Shown one piece after another: positions 17,581 to 24,830 of a stretch of 39,999 nt of DNA. Below the pieces are notes generated by a model. That model searched no databases. It worked only from the letters and a program-made list of their open reading frames with translations, and was not told the DNA's origin. The stretch comes from an uncultured bacterium (GTDB taxonomy: Bacteria > Verrucomicrobiota > Verrucomicrobiia > Verrucomicrobiales > Akkermansiaceae), in contig CAMACY010000010.1 in the NCBI GenBank assembly GCA_945831585.1, positions 1 to 39,999 on the forward strand, given 5' to 3'. The translations under genes were made by a program, and so were the position numbers. Position 1 is the first letter of the stretch. Every line of letters begins with the position of its first letter.

Positions 17581-17623
17581 TCGGGGGCTGTCCATGGATA
17601 TTAGAAGCGAGTACAGCCCCCGA
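17581..17623. repeat. 11-bp perfect inverted repeat between divergent genes
   Basis: TCGGGGGCTGT (17581-17591) and ACAGCCCCCGA (17613-17623) are separated by 21 bases. The repeat lies midway between the autotransporter and the PP2C phosphatase and has no T-tract, so it is a candidate shared operator or leader hairpin. Confidence 0.6.
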
Positions 17624-17679
17624 CGGCAAACAGTTTTTCCCTCCGACAGAAAAAAGACCGGAGCCTCCCCTGTTTTTGC

Positions 17680-17707
17680 TTGAAAGAGCTCGAAAAAAGT
17701 GTAGAAA
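17680..17707 (+). promoter_or_regulatory. possible promoter of the PAS-PP2C phosphatase gene
   Basis: TTGAAA (17680-17685), 16-base spacer, TAGAAA (17702-17707). The start point would fall near 17714, overlapping the AGGAG Shine-Dalgarno (17709-17713), so this promoter and that ribosome-binding site cannot both be used fully. Confidence 0.35.
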
Positions 17708-17716
17708 TAGGAGCCG

Positions 17717-19351
17717 ATGGACGAAGCGCCCGCTCCCTTCTCGCACCAGTGCCGCGTGCCCGCCGTTTTCCAATGGGAAATGGTGCGCAAGGCGCTGCGC
17801 GCCGCGGAGGAGGGCGTCTACTGCTGGGACATCGACAGCGGCGAAATCTTCTACACCGAGCAATGCATGCGCACCATGGGGCTCCCCATCACCGAGTGGG
17901 CTCCCAACATCTTCACCGAGCCCGAGCGCTGCATCCACCCCGAGGATTTGCACTTCTTCGTCACCACGGTGCAGCATTACTTGGAGCGCCCGCGCAGCAG
18001 CCCGCTGCGCGTGGAGGTACGCCTGCTCAAGCTGCGCTCGCGCGGGTGGAAGTGGACGCGCATCAACGGTCTGGTCGAGCGCGATGCCGAGCAAAAGCCC
18101 AAGCGGCTCGTGGGCATGTGGGTCGACATCACCCGCCGCAAAATGGCTGACCTGCACGCCATGGAAGACCGCGACCTCTTCCGCACCCTCATCAACTGCC
18201 TGCCCGACAACATCTACTACAAGAACCGCGAATCGCGCTTCGTCATCGCCAACGAGGCTACCACGCGCAAAATGCGCGTCCCCACCCCCTCCGACCTCAT
18301 CGGCCGCGGTGACGACGACTTCTTCTCCCCCGAGATGTGCGCCGTCTCACGCCACGAGGAGCAGGAAATCATGCGCAGCGGGCAGCCCGTCACCAACCGC
18401 ATCCACCACGAGACCTGGAAGGGCGGGCGCGACACTTGGTCGCGCGTCTCCAAGTTCCCCTGGTACGCCGCCGACGGCAGCGTCAAGGGTATTGTCGGCA
18501 TCTCCTCCGATGTCACCGAGCTGGTGGAGGCGCGCGCGCGCTACCAGCGCATCGCCGCCCAGCTCGATGAGCGCAACCGCGCGCTGGAAAAGGAAATCAG
18601 TCTCGCGCGCGAGATTCAGCAGGCGCTGCAACCCCTCAGCATTCCCGACCGCGAGTGGCACCACAGCGACGGCAGCACGCGCTGCGCCCACTTCCACCAT
18701 GTCTACCTCCCCTCCACCGGCGTGGCGGGTGACTGCTTCGAGGTCTTCCCCATCGGCGCTGCGGGGCTGGGCATGATTATCTGCGACGTCATGGGACACG
18801 GCGTGCGCGCCGCCCTCATTGCCTCCATGCTGCGCGGGCTCATGGAGCAGGTGTCCAACCTGGCAGACACCCCCGCCCTGCTGCTCTCCTCGCTCAATCG
18901 GCAGCTCTTCCGCATCTTCAGCCAAGCCAACATCACCATGTTTGCCTCGGCCTGCTACGTCTACCTCGACCTCGACAAGCGCCGCCTGACGCTCTCCGGC
19001 GCGGGGCACCCCGCCCCCATCGTGCTGACAGCGGAGGGACGCCCCCTGATACCGGCCATCCCGCGCTCGCCCGCCCTCGGTCTGCTGGAGGGAGCCATGT
19101 TCCGCGAGAGTGAGCTGAAGCTGGAACCGGGCATGAAGCTCATGCTCTATACCGACGGGCTCACCGAAGCGCGCAACGCACAGCACGATGAATTGGGTAC
19201 TGCGCGCATCATGCAGTTCCTGCACGAACGCAGCCCCCGCAACATCCGCGAAATGCTCGACATCTCGCTCGCCTGCATGCACAACTTCACGGGCACCACG
19301 CGCCAGGATGACGATATTTGCCTGCTGGGGGTGGAATACAGCGAGGAGTAA
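17717..19351 (+). CDS. PAS-PAS-PP2C (SpoIIE/RsbU-type) serine phosphatase
   Basis: Cytoplasmic signalling phosphatase of 544 residues. Two PAS domains (about 22-143 and 150-272; VDITRRKMADL and SSDVTELVEAR close them) sense a signal. A short coiled coil (about 275-305) links to a SpoIIE-type PP2C domain (about 320-541). The metal-binding Asp residues are present: GDCFEV (Asp339), ICDVMGHGV (Asp357), YTDGLTEA (Asp480) and DDDICLL (Asp531-533). Such enzymes usually dephosphorylate anti-sigma-factor antagonists, but no STAS protein or anti-sigma kinase is in the window. AGGAG sits three bases before the ATG. It is divergent from the autotransporter, which it might help control. Confidence 0.92.
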   Translation: MDEAPAPFSHQCRVPAVFQWEMVRKALRAAEEGVYCWDIDSGEIFYTEQCMRTMGLPITEWAPNIFTEPERCIHPEDLHFFVTTVQHYLERPRSSPLRVEVRLLKLRSRGWKWTRINGLVERDAEQKPKRLVGMWVDITRRKMADLHAMEDRDLFRTLINCLPDNIYYKNRESRFVIANEATTRKMRVPTPSDLIGRGDDDFFSPEMCAVSRHEEQEIMRSGQPVTNRIHHETWKGGRDTWSRVSKFPWYAADGSVKGIVGISSDVTELVEARARYQRIAAQLDERNRALEKEISLAREIQQALQPLSIPDREWHHSDGSTRCAHFHHVYLPSTGVAGDCFEVFPIGAAGLGMIICDVMGHGVRAALIASMLRGLMEQVSNLADTPALLLSSLNRQLFRIFSQANITMFASACYVYLDLDKRRLTLSGAGHPAPIVLTAEGRPLIPAIPRSPALGLLEGAMFRESELKLEPGMKLMLYTDGLTEARNAQHDELGTARIMQFLHERSPRNIREMLDISLACMHNFTGTTRQDDDICLLGVEYSEE

Positions 19352-19429
19352 GAGCAAACAGCTCTCCCACGGCCTCCGCGCGGGGGCGTTAAAAATGCCC
19401 CGGATTGGCCATCGGAACGCAAAAGAAGC

Positions 19430-19458
19430 TTGCCATGACGCTGTTTTCGGGGTATTCT
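19430..19458 (+). promoter_or_regulatory. promoter of the conserved hypothetical/def gene pair
   Basis: TTGCCA (19430-19435), 17-base spacer, TATTCT (19453-19458). The expected start near 19465 excludes upstream in-frame starts (TTG 19405, ATG 19435) and supports ATG 19486. Confidence 0.55.
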
Positions 19459-19485
19459 GCTCCCGGTTATCACGCTGCAAGACCT

Positions 19486-21141
19486 ATGAAGGATGATGCT
19501 TCCCCTCTCAACCTTTCTGAGTTGACTGATTTTCAATTCGGACCCTCGTGGGCGCGCCCCGGCTCCGCCCCTGCGGTCGACTACACTCGCCTGCCCCGCG
19601 AAACGCGCGAGCGGCGCGGCAGCGAACGCGGAGAGCACCGTCCCCGCCGTCAGGAAGGCGAGCAGCGCGGCAGCGAACGCGGAGAGCGCCGTCCCCGCCG
19701 TCAGGAAGGCGAGCAGCGCGGCGACCGCAGGCACGCCCCGCGCAACCGCCGCAACGAAGCACTCGAGAGCCGTCCGCAACGCGCGCTTCCCGAGCCCGCC
19801 GCGGGCTACCGGGTCGAGCTGCGCCCCGCCAATGTCATTCTCGAAGTTTTTGCCGCCGAAATCCAAAAGCAGAAGCGCACGCTGCCGCTCATCGAGCTCG
19901 CCCGTGTCGTCATGGCTGCCAAAAATCGCTACGATTTGGTGTTCATGAAGATGGAGGAGGGCGCGCCCCTGATTCACTCCCGCAAGGGCGACGGCGCCTG
20001 CTGGCTCACGCGCGAGGAAGCACTGGGCTACCTGCCCAAGGCACCGTGGTTGGCCGAGCTCTACAGCACCGAGGAAGTGGAAACCGAAGCCCCCAAGGGG
20101 CAGTTCACGGCAGTAGCCGTTTGCTCGCTGGGCGGAGAGCTCATCGGACCCGTCAACTGGCACGGCTATCAGGCCGCGCTCATGAACCTCTACCGCAGCA
20201 AGTACAGCCGCATGCCGCTGGATGCGTTCAAGAACAGCGTGCATCTCAACAAGGACGAAGAGACCGTGGCGGCATGGCTGAAGAGCGTCTCGCACAAAAC
20301 CGTGTGGAAACCCACCCGCGAGGGAGCCGCCGAGCTCGTGCTGAACGACTGGCGCGCCGTAGAGGCCGATTTCGCCGCCGCGCACTTCGATGACATCTAC
20401 GAGACAACAGACAAGGTGTTCATCAACGGAGCGACCGAGCGCGCCCGCCTGAGCCCCGGCTTGGCGGCACACCTCGCCATCCTCTCCGACCGCACGCGCA
20501 AGTTCCCGCAGATGCTCATCCCCAACCTCTGCCACGGTATGGCGCGCTTCCACCTGCCCATCTTCAAGTGGCACGGTAAGCACTACACAGGGCCGAGCCG
20601 CGTACGCGCCATCCCCGAGGGCACGGTGCTGGCCGACCGCATGATGTCCATCATCAACTGGAGCCGCGAGAACAGCGGCAAGACCTGCGACCTGATGTTC
20701 GCCGCCCTCTCGGGCGTGCCCGCCGGCACAGACGAGGCCGGCAAAGCCGCCGCCGCCGAGGCCTATGCCCCCTACGTGGCCGACATGATTTGGCTGCTGG
20801 AGCAGGGCTACATCGTCGTCACCGGCGACAACGCCGTCTGGTTCCCCAAGGGCGAGAGCGCCCCGCCATCCGCCCCGCAGAGCAAGGATAAAAAAGCTCC
20901 TGCCAAGAAGAAGAAGGGCGGCAAAGGCTCCGCCGTGAAGCAAGCTCCCACAGCGACTCCCGCCGAGGAAACACCTGCTGCGACTCCCGCAGCGGAGGCT
21001 CCCGCCGAGGAAGCACCTGCTGCGACTCCCGCAGCGGAGGCTCCCACCGAGGAAGCACCTGCTGAGGCTCCCGCGGCGGAGGCTCCCGCCGAGGAAAATC
21101 TGCCGGCGACTCCCGAAGTAAGCACCGAAGCCTCTGTCTAA
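19486..21141 (+). CDS. conserved hypothetical protein with Arg-rich and Ala/Pro/Glu-rich tails
   Basis: A 551-residue protein without a signal peptide. A short N-terminal motif (DFQFGPSWARP) is followed by a basic, Arg-rich low-complexity stretch with two 17-residue tandem repeats (RGSERGE...RQEGEQ). The roughly 350-residue central region (VELRPANVILEVFAAE to VWFPKG) resembles a family I recall only as hypothetical proteins in Verrucomicrobia and Planctomycetes. The tail is Lys-rich and then built of 14-residue Ala-Pro-Glu repeats. The basic and disordered arms suggest nucleic-acid or ribosome binding, which is inference. Peptide deformylase starts 10 bases after its stop, so the two are probably co-transcribed. 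Confidence 0.75.
   Translation: MKDDASPLNLSELTDFQFGPSWARPGSAPAVDYTRLPRETRERRGSERGEHRPRRQEGEQRGSERGERRPRRQEGEQRGDRRHAPRNRRNEALESRPQRALPEPAAGYRVELRPANVILEVFAAEIQKQKRTLPLIELARVVMAAKNRYDLVFMKMEEGAPLIHSRKGDGACWLTREEALGYLPKAPWLAELYSTEEVETEAPKGQFTAVAVCSLGGELIGPVNWHGYQAALMNLYRSKYSRMPLDAFKNSVHLNKDEETVAAWLKSVSHKTVWKPTREGAAELVLNDWRAVEADFAAAHFDDIYETTDKVFINGATERARLSPGLAAHLAILSDRTRKFPQMLIPNLCHGMARFHLPIFKWHGKHYTGPSRVRAIPEGTVLADRMMSIINWSRENSGKTCDLMFAALSGVPAGTDEAGKAAAAEAYAPYVADMIWLLEQGYIVVTGDNAVWFPKGESAPPSAPQSKDKKAPAKKKKGGKGSAVKQAPTATPAEETPAATPAAEAPAEEAPAATPAAEAPTEEAPAEAPAAEAPAEENLPATPEVSTEASV
19615..19716 (+). repeat. two tandem 51-bp repeats coding for Arg-rich units
   Basis: Copies 19615-19665 and 19666-19716 differ by a single codon (cac/cgc) and encode RGSERGEHRPRRQEGEQ and RGSERGERRPRRQEGEQ. 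The near identity points to recent expansion, and the copy number could vary between strains. Confidence 0.85.
20956..21123 (+). repeat. four imperfect 42-bp repeats coding for Ala-Pro-Glu units
   Basis: The four 14-residue units read TPAEETPAATPAAE, APAEEAPAATPAAE, APTEEAPAEAPAAE and a diverged APAEENLPATPEVS. They form an acidic, proline-rich, probably disordered C-terminal tail. Confidence 0.8.
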
Positions 21142-21151
21142 TTCCCTGCCC

Positions 21152-21718
21152 ATGCTTCTCCCCATCAACCAATACGGCGACCGAGTCCTGCGCGAGGTTT
21201 GCGCCCCTGTGACGGATACGACGGGGCTGGAGACGCTGGCGCAAGACATGCTCGAGACCATGTACGCGGCGCACGGCATCGGCCTGGCGGCGCCGCAAAT
21301 CGGGCGCAGCATCCGCATGGTGGTCATCAACGTCTGTCCTCCCGATGACGAGGACGCCGCCGAGGACGGCGAGGAGCTCTGCACCGTCAACGGCGAGGAG
21401 CGCCCCGTGCGCAGCATCATGCCGCTCATCTTCATCAACCCCGAGATAGAGCCCTACGGCAAAAACGAGCTCTTCACCGAGGGCTGCCTGAGCGTGCACA
21501 ACGTGCGCGCCAACGTCATCCGCCCCGATCGCGTGCGCGCCAAGCTGCCGCAGCTCGACGGCAGCGTGCTGGAGCTCGACTGCGGCGGGCTGCTGGCGCG
21601 CTGCCTGCAACACGAGTGCGACCACCTCGACGGGCATCTCTTCGTCGACCGCGTTTCCAGCGCGGCGCGCATCACCCTCAAAAAGAAGCTGCAGCGCCTC
21701 TGCGACCGCCGCCGCTGA
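21152..21718 (+). CDS. def: peptide deformylase
   Basis: Metalloenzyme that removes the N-formyl group from nascent proteins at the ribosome. The 188-residue sequence has all three motifs: GIGLAAPQIG (42-51), EGCLS (110-114, metal ligand Cys112) and HECDH (154-158, two His ligands and catalytic Glu). An acidic insertion (PPDDEDAAEDGEE, 63-75) lies between motifs 1 and 2. It sits 10 bases after the upstream gene and is followed by a terminator. Confidence 0.96.
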   Translation: MLLPINQYGDRVLREVCAPVTDTTGLETLAQDMLETMYAAHGIGLAAPQIGRSIRMVVINVCPPDDEDAAEDGEELCTVNGEERPVRSIMPLIFINPEIEPYGKNELFTEGCLSVHNVRANVIRPDRVRAKLPQLDGSVLELDCGGLLARCLQHECDHLDGHLFVDRVSSAARITLKKKLQRLCDRRR

Positions 21719-21740
21719 GCGCCGCAAACACTTTTTTTCT

Positions 21741-21751
21741 CCCCCCCCCCC
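21741..21751. repeat. homopolymeric C11 tract
   Basis: Eleven consecutive C lie between the def stop and its terminator hairpin. The tract is non-coding. Such tracts are prone to slippage and to sequencing error. Confidence 0.7.
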
Positions 21752-21754
21752 TGG

Positions 21755-21788
21755 GCCTGCGTTTCTCCCGGCGAACGCAGGCTTTTTT
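21755..21788 (+). terminator. Rho-independent terminator after def
   Basis: Stem GCCTGCGTT (21755-21763) with AACGCAGGC (21774-21782), then TTTTTT. On the minus strand there is no T-tract, so it serves def only. Confidence 0.92.
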
Positions 21789-21792
21789 CTGC

Positions 21793-22674
21793 TCACAGCG
21801 AGCGCCAAGCCGCCGCAAGCATCGCCGCATACACCGCGCGGCGCGGCAGTTTCACCCGCTCCGTGCCCCGGCGTGCGCGCAGCAGGCGCAGCGTGCCCAG
21901 CCCCAAGAGCGCGGGCAGCAGCGTGGCAAAGCGCAGGCGGAACGCGCGCAGGCGGCGCGCATAATCCACCCCATCGCGCAGGTAGCGCTCCGCGCGCGAG
22001 CACCAGCGCTCCCGCTCCGCAGCGGCGAAGTAGCGGCGCCCGCGCGCGGCATCCTCCTCCTCATCGCGCAAAATATTCACCAACTGCAAGCCGCGCCCGT
22101 AGCGCCGCCCTGCCTCGGCCATCAGCGCGCGCTGCTCAGGGGGTGCAAAGCCCCCGCCCAGAGCCGCAAAGCCCAGCTCCGTCCAAAAGACGCCCACGCA
22201 ACCCGCCACCCCATCGCAGTAGCGCAGGGTCTGTTCCTCCGTGCTCAAATCCACCGCAGGCTCCAAATCCTCCAGCTGCGCGCCGATAATCGTGACCAAC
22301 ACGCGGCGCACGAGCGTCCCCTGCTCCGGCGGCAGCTGCTCCAGACGCCACAGCCAATCGCCATAGAGGCGCAGCAGTACCTGCTCCGAGGGCGAGCCCG
22401 CCAAGGCGGGCGCTTGCAAGCGCATGAACAGCTCCTCCAGGTCCGCAGCATCCGCCTGCCCCGACAAAACTGCCCGCATGAGCCGCAGCACAGCACGGCG
22501 CGGCTCCGGGGGCGCGCTGCTCACATCCGCCACGTTGTCACTGACCCGCGCCAGCAGATACGCCACCGAAATCGCCGGACGCATCGCCGCCGGCAGGTAG
22601 CGCATCGTCAGGTAAAAGCTGCGCGACACCGAGCGCAGCAAGTCCTCAAACTCCCGTTCCCCCATCATCGGCAT
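21793..22674 (-). CDS. squalene/phytoene synthase family protein
   Basis: Head-to-head isoprenyl diphosphate synthase of 293 residues that condenses two C15 or C20 prenyl diphosphates. SRSFYLTMRYLP (18-29) is followed by the first Asp motif DNVAD (46-50), where DTxxD is usual so the second position is Asn, then YCDGVAGCVG (152-161) and the second Asp motif DEEED (204-208) within NILRDEEEDAARGR. This set resembles squalene or hydroxysqualene synthases more than phytoene synthases, but the product cannot be fixed from sequence, and no cyclase or hpn partner is nearby. It begins 10 bases after ruvA and probably shares its promoter. Confidence 0.85.
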   Translation of the reverse strand: MPMMGEREFEDLLRSVSRSFYLTMRYLPAAMRPAISVAYLLARVSDNVADVSSAPPEPRRAVLRLMRAVLSGQADAADLEELFMRLQAPALAGSPSEQVLLRLYGDWLWRLEQLPPEQGTLVRRVLVTIIGAQLEDLEPAVDLSTEEQTLRYCDGVAGCVGVFWTELGFAALGGGFAPPEQRALMAEAGRRYGRGLQLVNILRDEEEDAARGRRYFAAAERERWCSRAERYLRDGVDYARRLRAFRLRFATLLPALLGLGTLRLLRARRGTERVKLPRRAVYAAMLAAAWRSL

Positions 22675-22684
22675 CTCCCCCTGC

Positions 22685-23278
22685 TCAGCCCATGCGGCGC
22701 AGCGCCCCGCGAATCAGCTCGTCCGTCGTTGCCGCCGGATTCTCGCGCACCAGCGCGACAATCGCCTTCTTCGCCTCCGCCTGCTTAAAGCCCAGCGCCA
22801 CCAGCGCCAGCTCCGCATCCCCCGCCGCCTCGCTCGTCGTCCCCGCCTGCTGCGCCTCCCAGGTCGAGGCCACGCCGATTTTGTCCTTCAGCTCCAAGAT
22901 AATGCGCTCGGCCGTGCGCTTGCCCACCCCCTTGGCGCGTGCCACCGCCTGCACATCGCCGCTCACCACGGCAGACTTGAAGGCATGCACCTGCAGACTG
23001 CTCAGGATGGCGACCGCCGTCGCCGGGCCGATACCCGACACGCGCTCAATGAGCAAACGGAAAATATCGCGCTCGGCATCCGTGGCAAAACCGTAAAGCG
23101 TCTGCCCATTCTCGCGCACATGCACATGCGTTTTGAGCGTCAGGGTCTGCCCGAGATGCGGGTTGAGCGCATCGAAGGTCGACAGCGGCACCTGCACCTC
23201 ATAGCCCACGCCATTCACATCCAACACGAGACACTGCGGCAAAGCCTCCGCCACCACGCCGCGCAGAAAAGCAATCAT
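22685..23278 (-). CDS. ruvA: Holliday junction branch migration protein RuvA
   Basis: DNA-binding subunit of RuvAB, which binds four-way junctions during recombinational repair. The 197-residue length is normal. Visible are the N-terminal OB fold (MIAFLRGVVAEA, DVNGVGYEVQVP), the helix-hairpin-helix motifs (LIERVSGIGPATAVAILS and ARAKGVGKRTAERIILELKD) and the C-terminal domain ending in ELIRGALRRMG-like sequence that contacts RuvB. ruvB and ruvC are not adjacent. The ATG lies six bases after a -10 element, so the message is probably leaderless. Confidence 0.95.
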   Translation of the reverse strand: MIAFLRGVVAEALPQCLVLDVNGVGYEVQVPLSTFDALNPHLGQTLTLKTHVHVRENGQTLYGFATDAERDIFRLLIERVSGIGPATAVAILSSLQVHAFKSAVVSGDVQAVARAKGVGKRTAERIILELKDKIGVASTWEAQQAGTTSEAAGDAELALVALGFKQAEAKKAIVALVRENPAATTDELIRGALRRMG

Positions 23279-23284
23279 AGCGCC

Positions 23285-23313
23285 ATGCTACCAAACGCCC
23301 CCCCGCAAGTCAA
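23285..23313 (-). promoter_or_regulatory. promoter of ruvA, predicted leaderless
   Basis: TTGACT (23308-23313), 17-base spacer, TAGCAT (23285-23290) on the minus strand. The predicted start coincides with the ruvA ATG at 23278. Confidence 0.6.
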
Positions 23314-23365
23314 GACCGACCGCGCTCGATGTGTATCGCCGCCACCGCCGTCAACCCCGGTGGTG

Positions 23366-23405
23366 TCACCCCGAAGGGGTTCGGTCGGTAGGCCTCCGGC
23401 AGGCC
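23366..23405. repeat. two adjacent short hairpins in the ruvA/ABC intergenic region
   Basis: ACCCC-GAA-GGGGT (23368-23380) and GGCCT-CCGGC-AGGCC (23391-23405) are both perfect inverted repeats. They lie in GC-rich sequence unlike the AT-richer IS remnant beside it and may belong to a dispersed intergenic repeat. Confidence 0.4.
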
Positions 23406-23483
23406 GCGGGCACTCTCCGGATGCAACTCGGGAGGGTAGTGACTCGGCAAGCCATGCAGGCATAACCAGTGGAACGCCGTCCA

Positions 23484-23640
23484 TCCGTCATGAGATGTTT
23501 CATCCACCTTCATTTGGGCAAGAGACAGACCGGAGCTGCCAGCAAAGGCACTGAACATGTGGATAAAAGAGTGGACCCAGGGCGTATTACTCCCACGAAG
23601 GCTCTTCCTATCAAGAGCGATAACATCGGGAGGCACAGGC
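23484..23640 (-). pseudogene. remnant of an ISAs1-family transposase
   Basis: On the minus strand an open frame reads DVIALDRKSLRGS, then IHMFSAFAGSSG, then LSLAQMKVDETSHDG. This matches the ISAs1-family DDE transposase core, which typically has IAIDGKTLRGS, HxVSAFA and GLVLGQVKxDEKSNE in this order; the first catalytic Asp is kept. Homology fades on both sides: the conserved E-K-S-N-E-I-T continuation is replaced and no terminal inverted repeats are seen. It is therefore a short decayed fragment in the gap between ruvA and an ABC ATPase gene. The stretch is visibly less GC-rich than its neighbours. Confidence 0.65.
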
Positions 23641-23652
23641 TGTTTTTGCCGC

Positions 23653-23681
23653 TTGTCAGCGCGCGGGGTGCGTGATAGAAT
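23653..23681 (+). promoter_or_regulatory. promoter of the oligopeptide ABC ATPase gene
   Basis: TTGTCA (23653-23658), 17-base spacer, TAGAAT (23676-23681). Each hexamer matches the sigma-70 consensus at 5 of 6 positions. The leader to ATG 23703 would be about 15 bases with no Shine-Dalgarno. Confidence 0.7.
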
Positions 23682-23702
23682 AGCGAGCGTTCTCCCCCAC
23701 CC

Positions 23703-24728
23703 ATGTGCGCCGCCTCCCCCAGTATTCTCGATGTGAACCGCCTGCGGATGCACTTCCCCGTGCAGCGACGTGCTGCGGGCGGACAACGCGGCATTCTCAA
23801 GGCGGTGGATGATGTCTCCTTCTCCATCGCCCCGGGCGAGACGCTGGGGCTGGTGGGCGAGAGCGGCTGCGGCAAGAGCACCATCGGGCGCTGCATTGTG
23901 CGCCTGCTCAACCCCACGGACGGCTGCATCCGCTTCATGGGGCAGGACATCACCCACCGCTCGCAGTGGGGGCTGCGCAAGCTGCGCCGCCGTGTGCAGA
24001 TGGTATTCCAAGACCCGGCCGAATCGCTCAACCCGCGCATGGATGTGCGCCACCTGATTGCGGAACCTCTGGAAATTCACGGGCTCGGCACGCGCGTCTC
24101 GCGCCGCAAGCGGGTGGAGCTGCTACTCGATCTCGTGGGGCTGCCCGCCTCGGCCGCCGACAAGTTTCCGCACGAATTTTCGGGCGGGCAGCGCCAGCGC
24201 ATCGGCATCGCCCGCGCGATCGCGCTGGGTCCCAAGCTGCTGGTGCTCGATGAACCCGTCAGTGCACTGGATGTCTCTGTGCAGTCGCAGGTGCTCAACC
24301 TGCTGCTCGACCTGCAGCGCGAGCTGAAAATGGCCTACCTCTTCATCTCGCACGATCTTTCCGTCGTGCGCCACATTTCCGACCGCGTGGCCGTCATGTA
24401 CCTCGGCAAAATTGTCGAGATGGCGTCGGCCAAGGATCTCTACCACCGCCCGCGCCATGCCTACACCAAGGCGCTGCTCTCCGCCATCCCCGTCCCTGAC
24501 CCGACACAGCGGCGCCACATCCCCATCCTGCCGGGTGATGTGCCCTCCCCCATTGACCCGCCGCCGGGCAGCGCGTTCGGGCGGCGCATCAACCACCCTT
24601 ACCTCGAGGTCACCTATGGCATGGATCTGACCCCGCAGGAAATCGAGCCCGGTCACTGGGTCGCGCCCGACCCCTGCTCCCTCTCGCTGAGCGATTTGGC
24701 CAAGCTCGGCATCGACCTCTACAACTGA
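23703..24728 (+). CDS. oligopeptide/dipeptide ABC transporter ATP-binding protein (OppF/DppF type)
   Basis: A 341-residue cytoplasmic ATPase of a peptide or nickel importer. Walker A is GESGCGKST (52-60), the Q-loop VFQDPAESLNPRM carries the OppF-type signature, the ABC signature is FSGGQRQR (159-166) and Walker B is LLVLDEP. The C-terminal extension has HPRHAYTKALLSAIPVPDP. The usual Cys-containing CRFHPRCP segment of the oligo_HPY domain is replaced by GSAFGRRINHP, with no Cys there. No permease, binding protein or partner OppD gene is adjacent, so it is an orphan ATPase whose substrate cannot be assigned. Confidence 0.9.
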   Translation: MCAASPSILDVNRLRMHFPVQRRAAGGQRGILKAVDDVSFSIAPGETLGLVGESGCGKSTIGRCIVRLLNPTDGCIRFMGQDITHRSQWGLRKLRRRVQMVFQDPAESLNPRMDVRHLIAEPLEIHGLGTRVSRRKRVELLLDLVGLPASAADKFPHEFSGGQRQRIGIARAIALGPKLLVLDEPVSALDVSVQSQVLNLLLDLQRELKMAYLFISHDLSVVRHISDRVAVMYLGKIVEMASAKDLYHRPRHAYTKALLSAIPVPDPTQRRHIPILPGDVPSPIDPPPGSAFGRRINHPYLEVTYGMDLTPQEIEPGHWVAPDPCSLSLSDLAKLGIDLYN

Positions 24729-24750
24729 GGCGCAGCACCGGGAACGCAAG

Positions 24751-24760
24751 CCCCCCCCCC
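24751..24760. repeat. homopolymeric C10 tract
   Basis: Ten consecutive C lie 22 bases after the ABC ATPase stop, in the short gap before the convergent pilT gene. It is the second poly-C run of at least ten in a 3' intergenic region of this window. Confidence 0.7.
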
Positions 24761-24830
24761 AAAAGCAGAAGCGCGCCCCCCAACACACGGAGAACGCGCT
24801 CGCTCAGCAGCCACGGATAGGGCAACGGTT

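Noticed and set aside
17501-17680. Autotransporter promoter
   Set aside because: TTGCCG with TAATAT is present on the minus strand but the spacer is 20 bases, too long to call.
19381-19403. Hairpin GGGGCGTT/AATGCCCC after the phosphatase gene as a terminator
   Set aside because: No T-tract follows on the plus strand.
19147-21438. 763-codon minus-strand open frame
   Set aside because: Spans three real plus-strand genes in antisense; its repeats mirror the coding repeats of the hypothetical protein.
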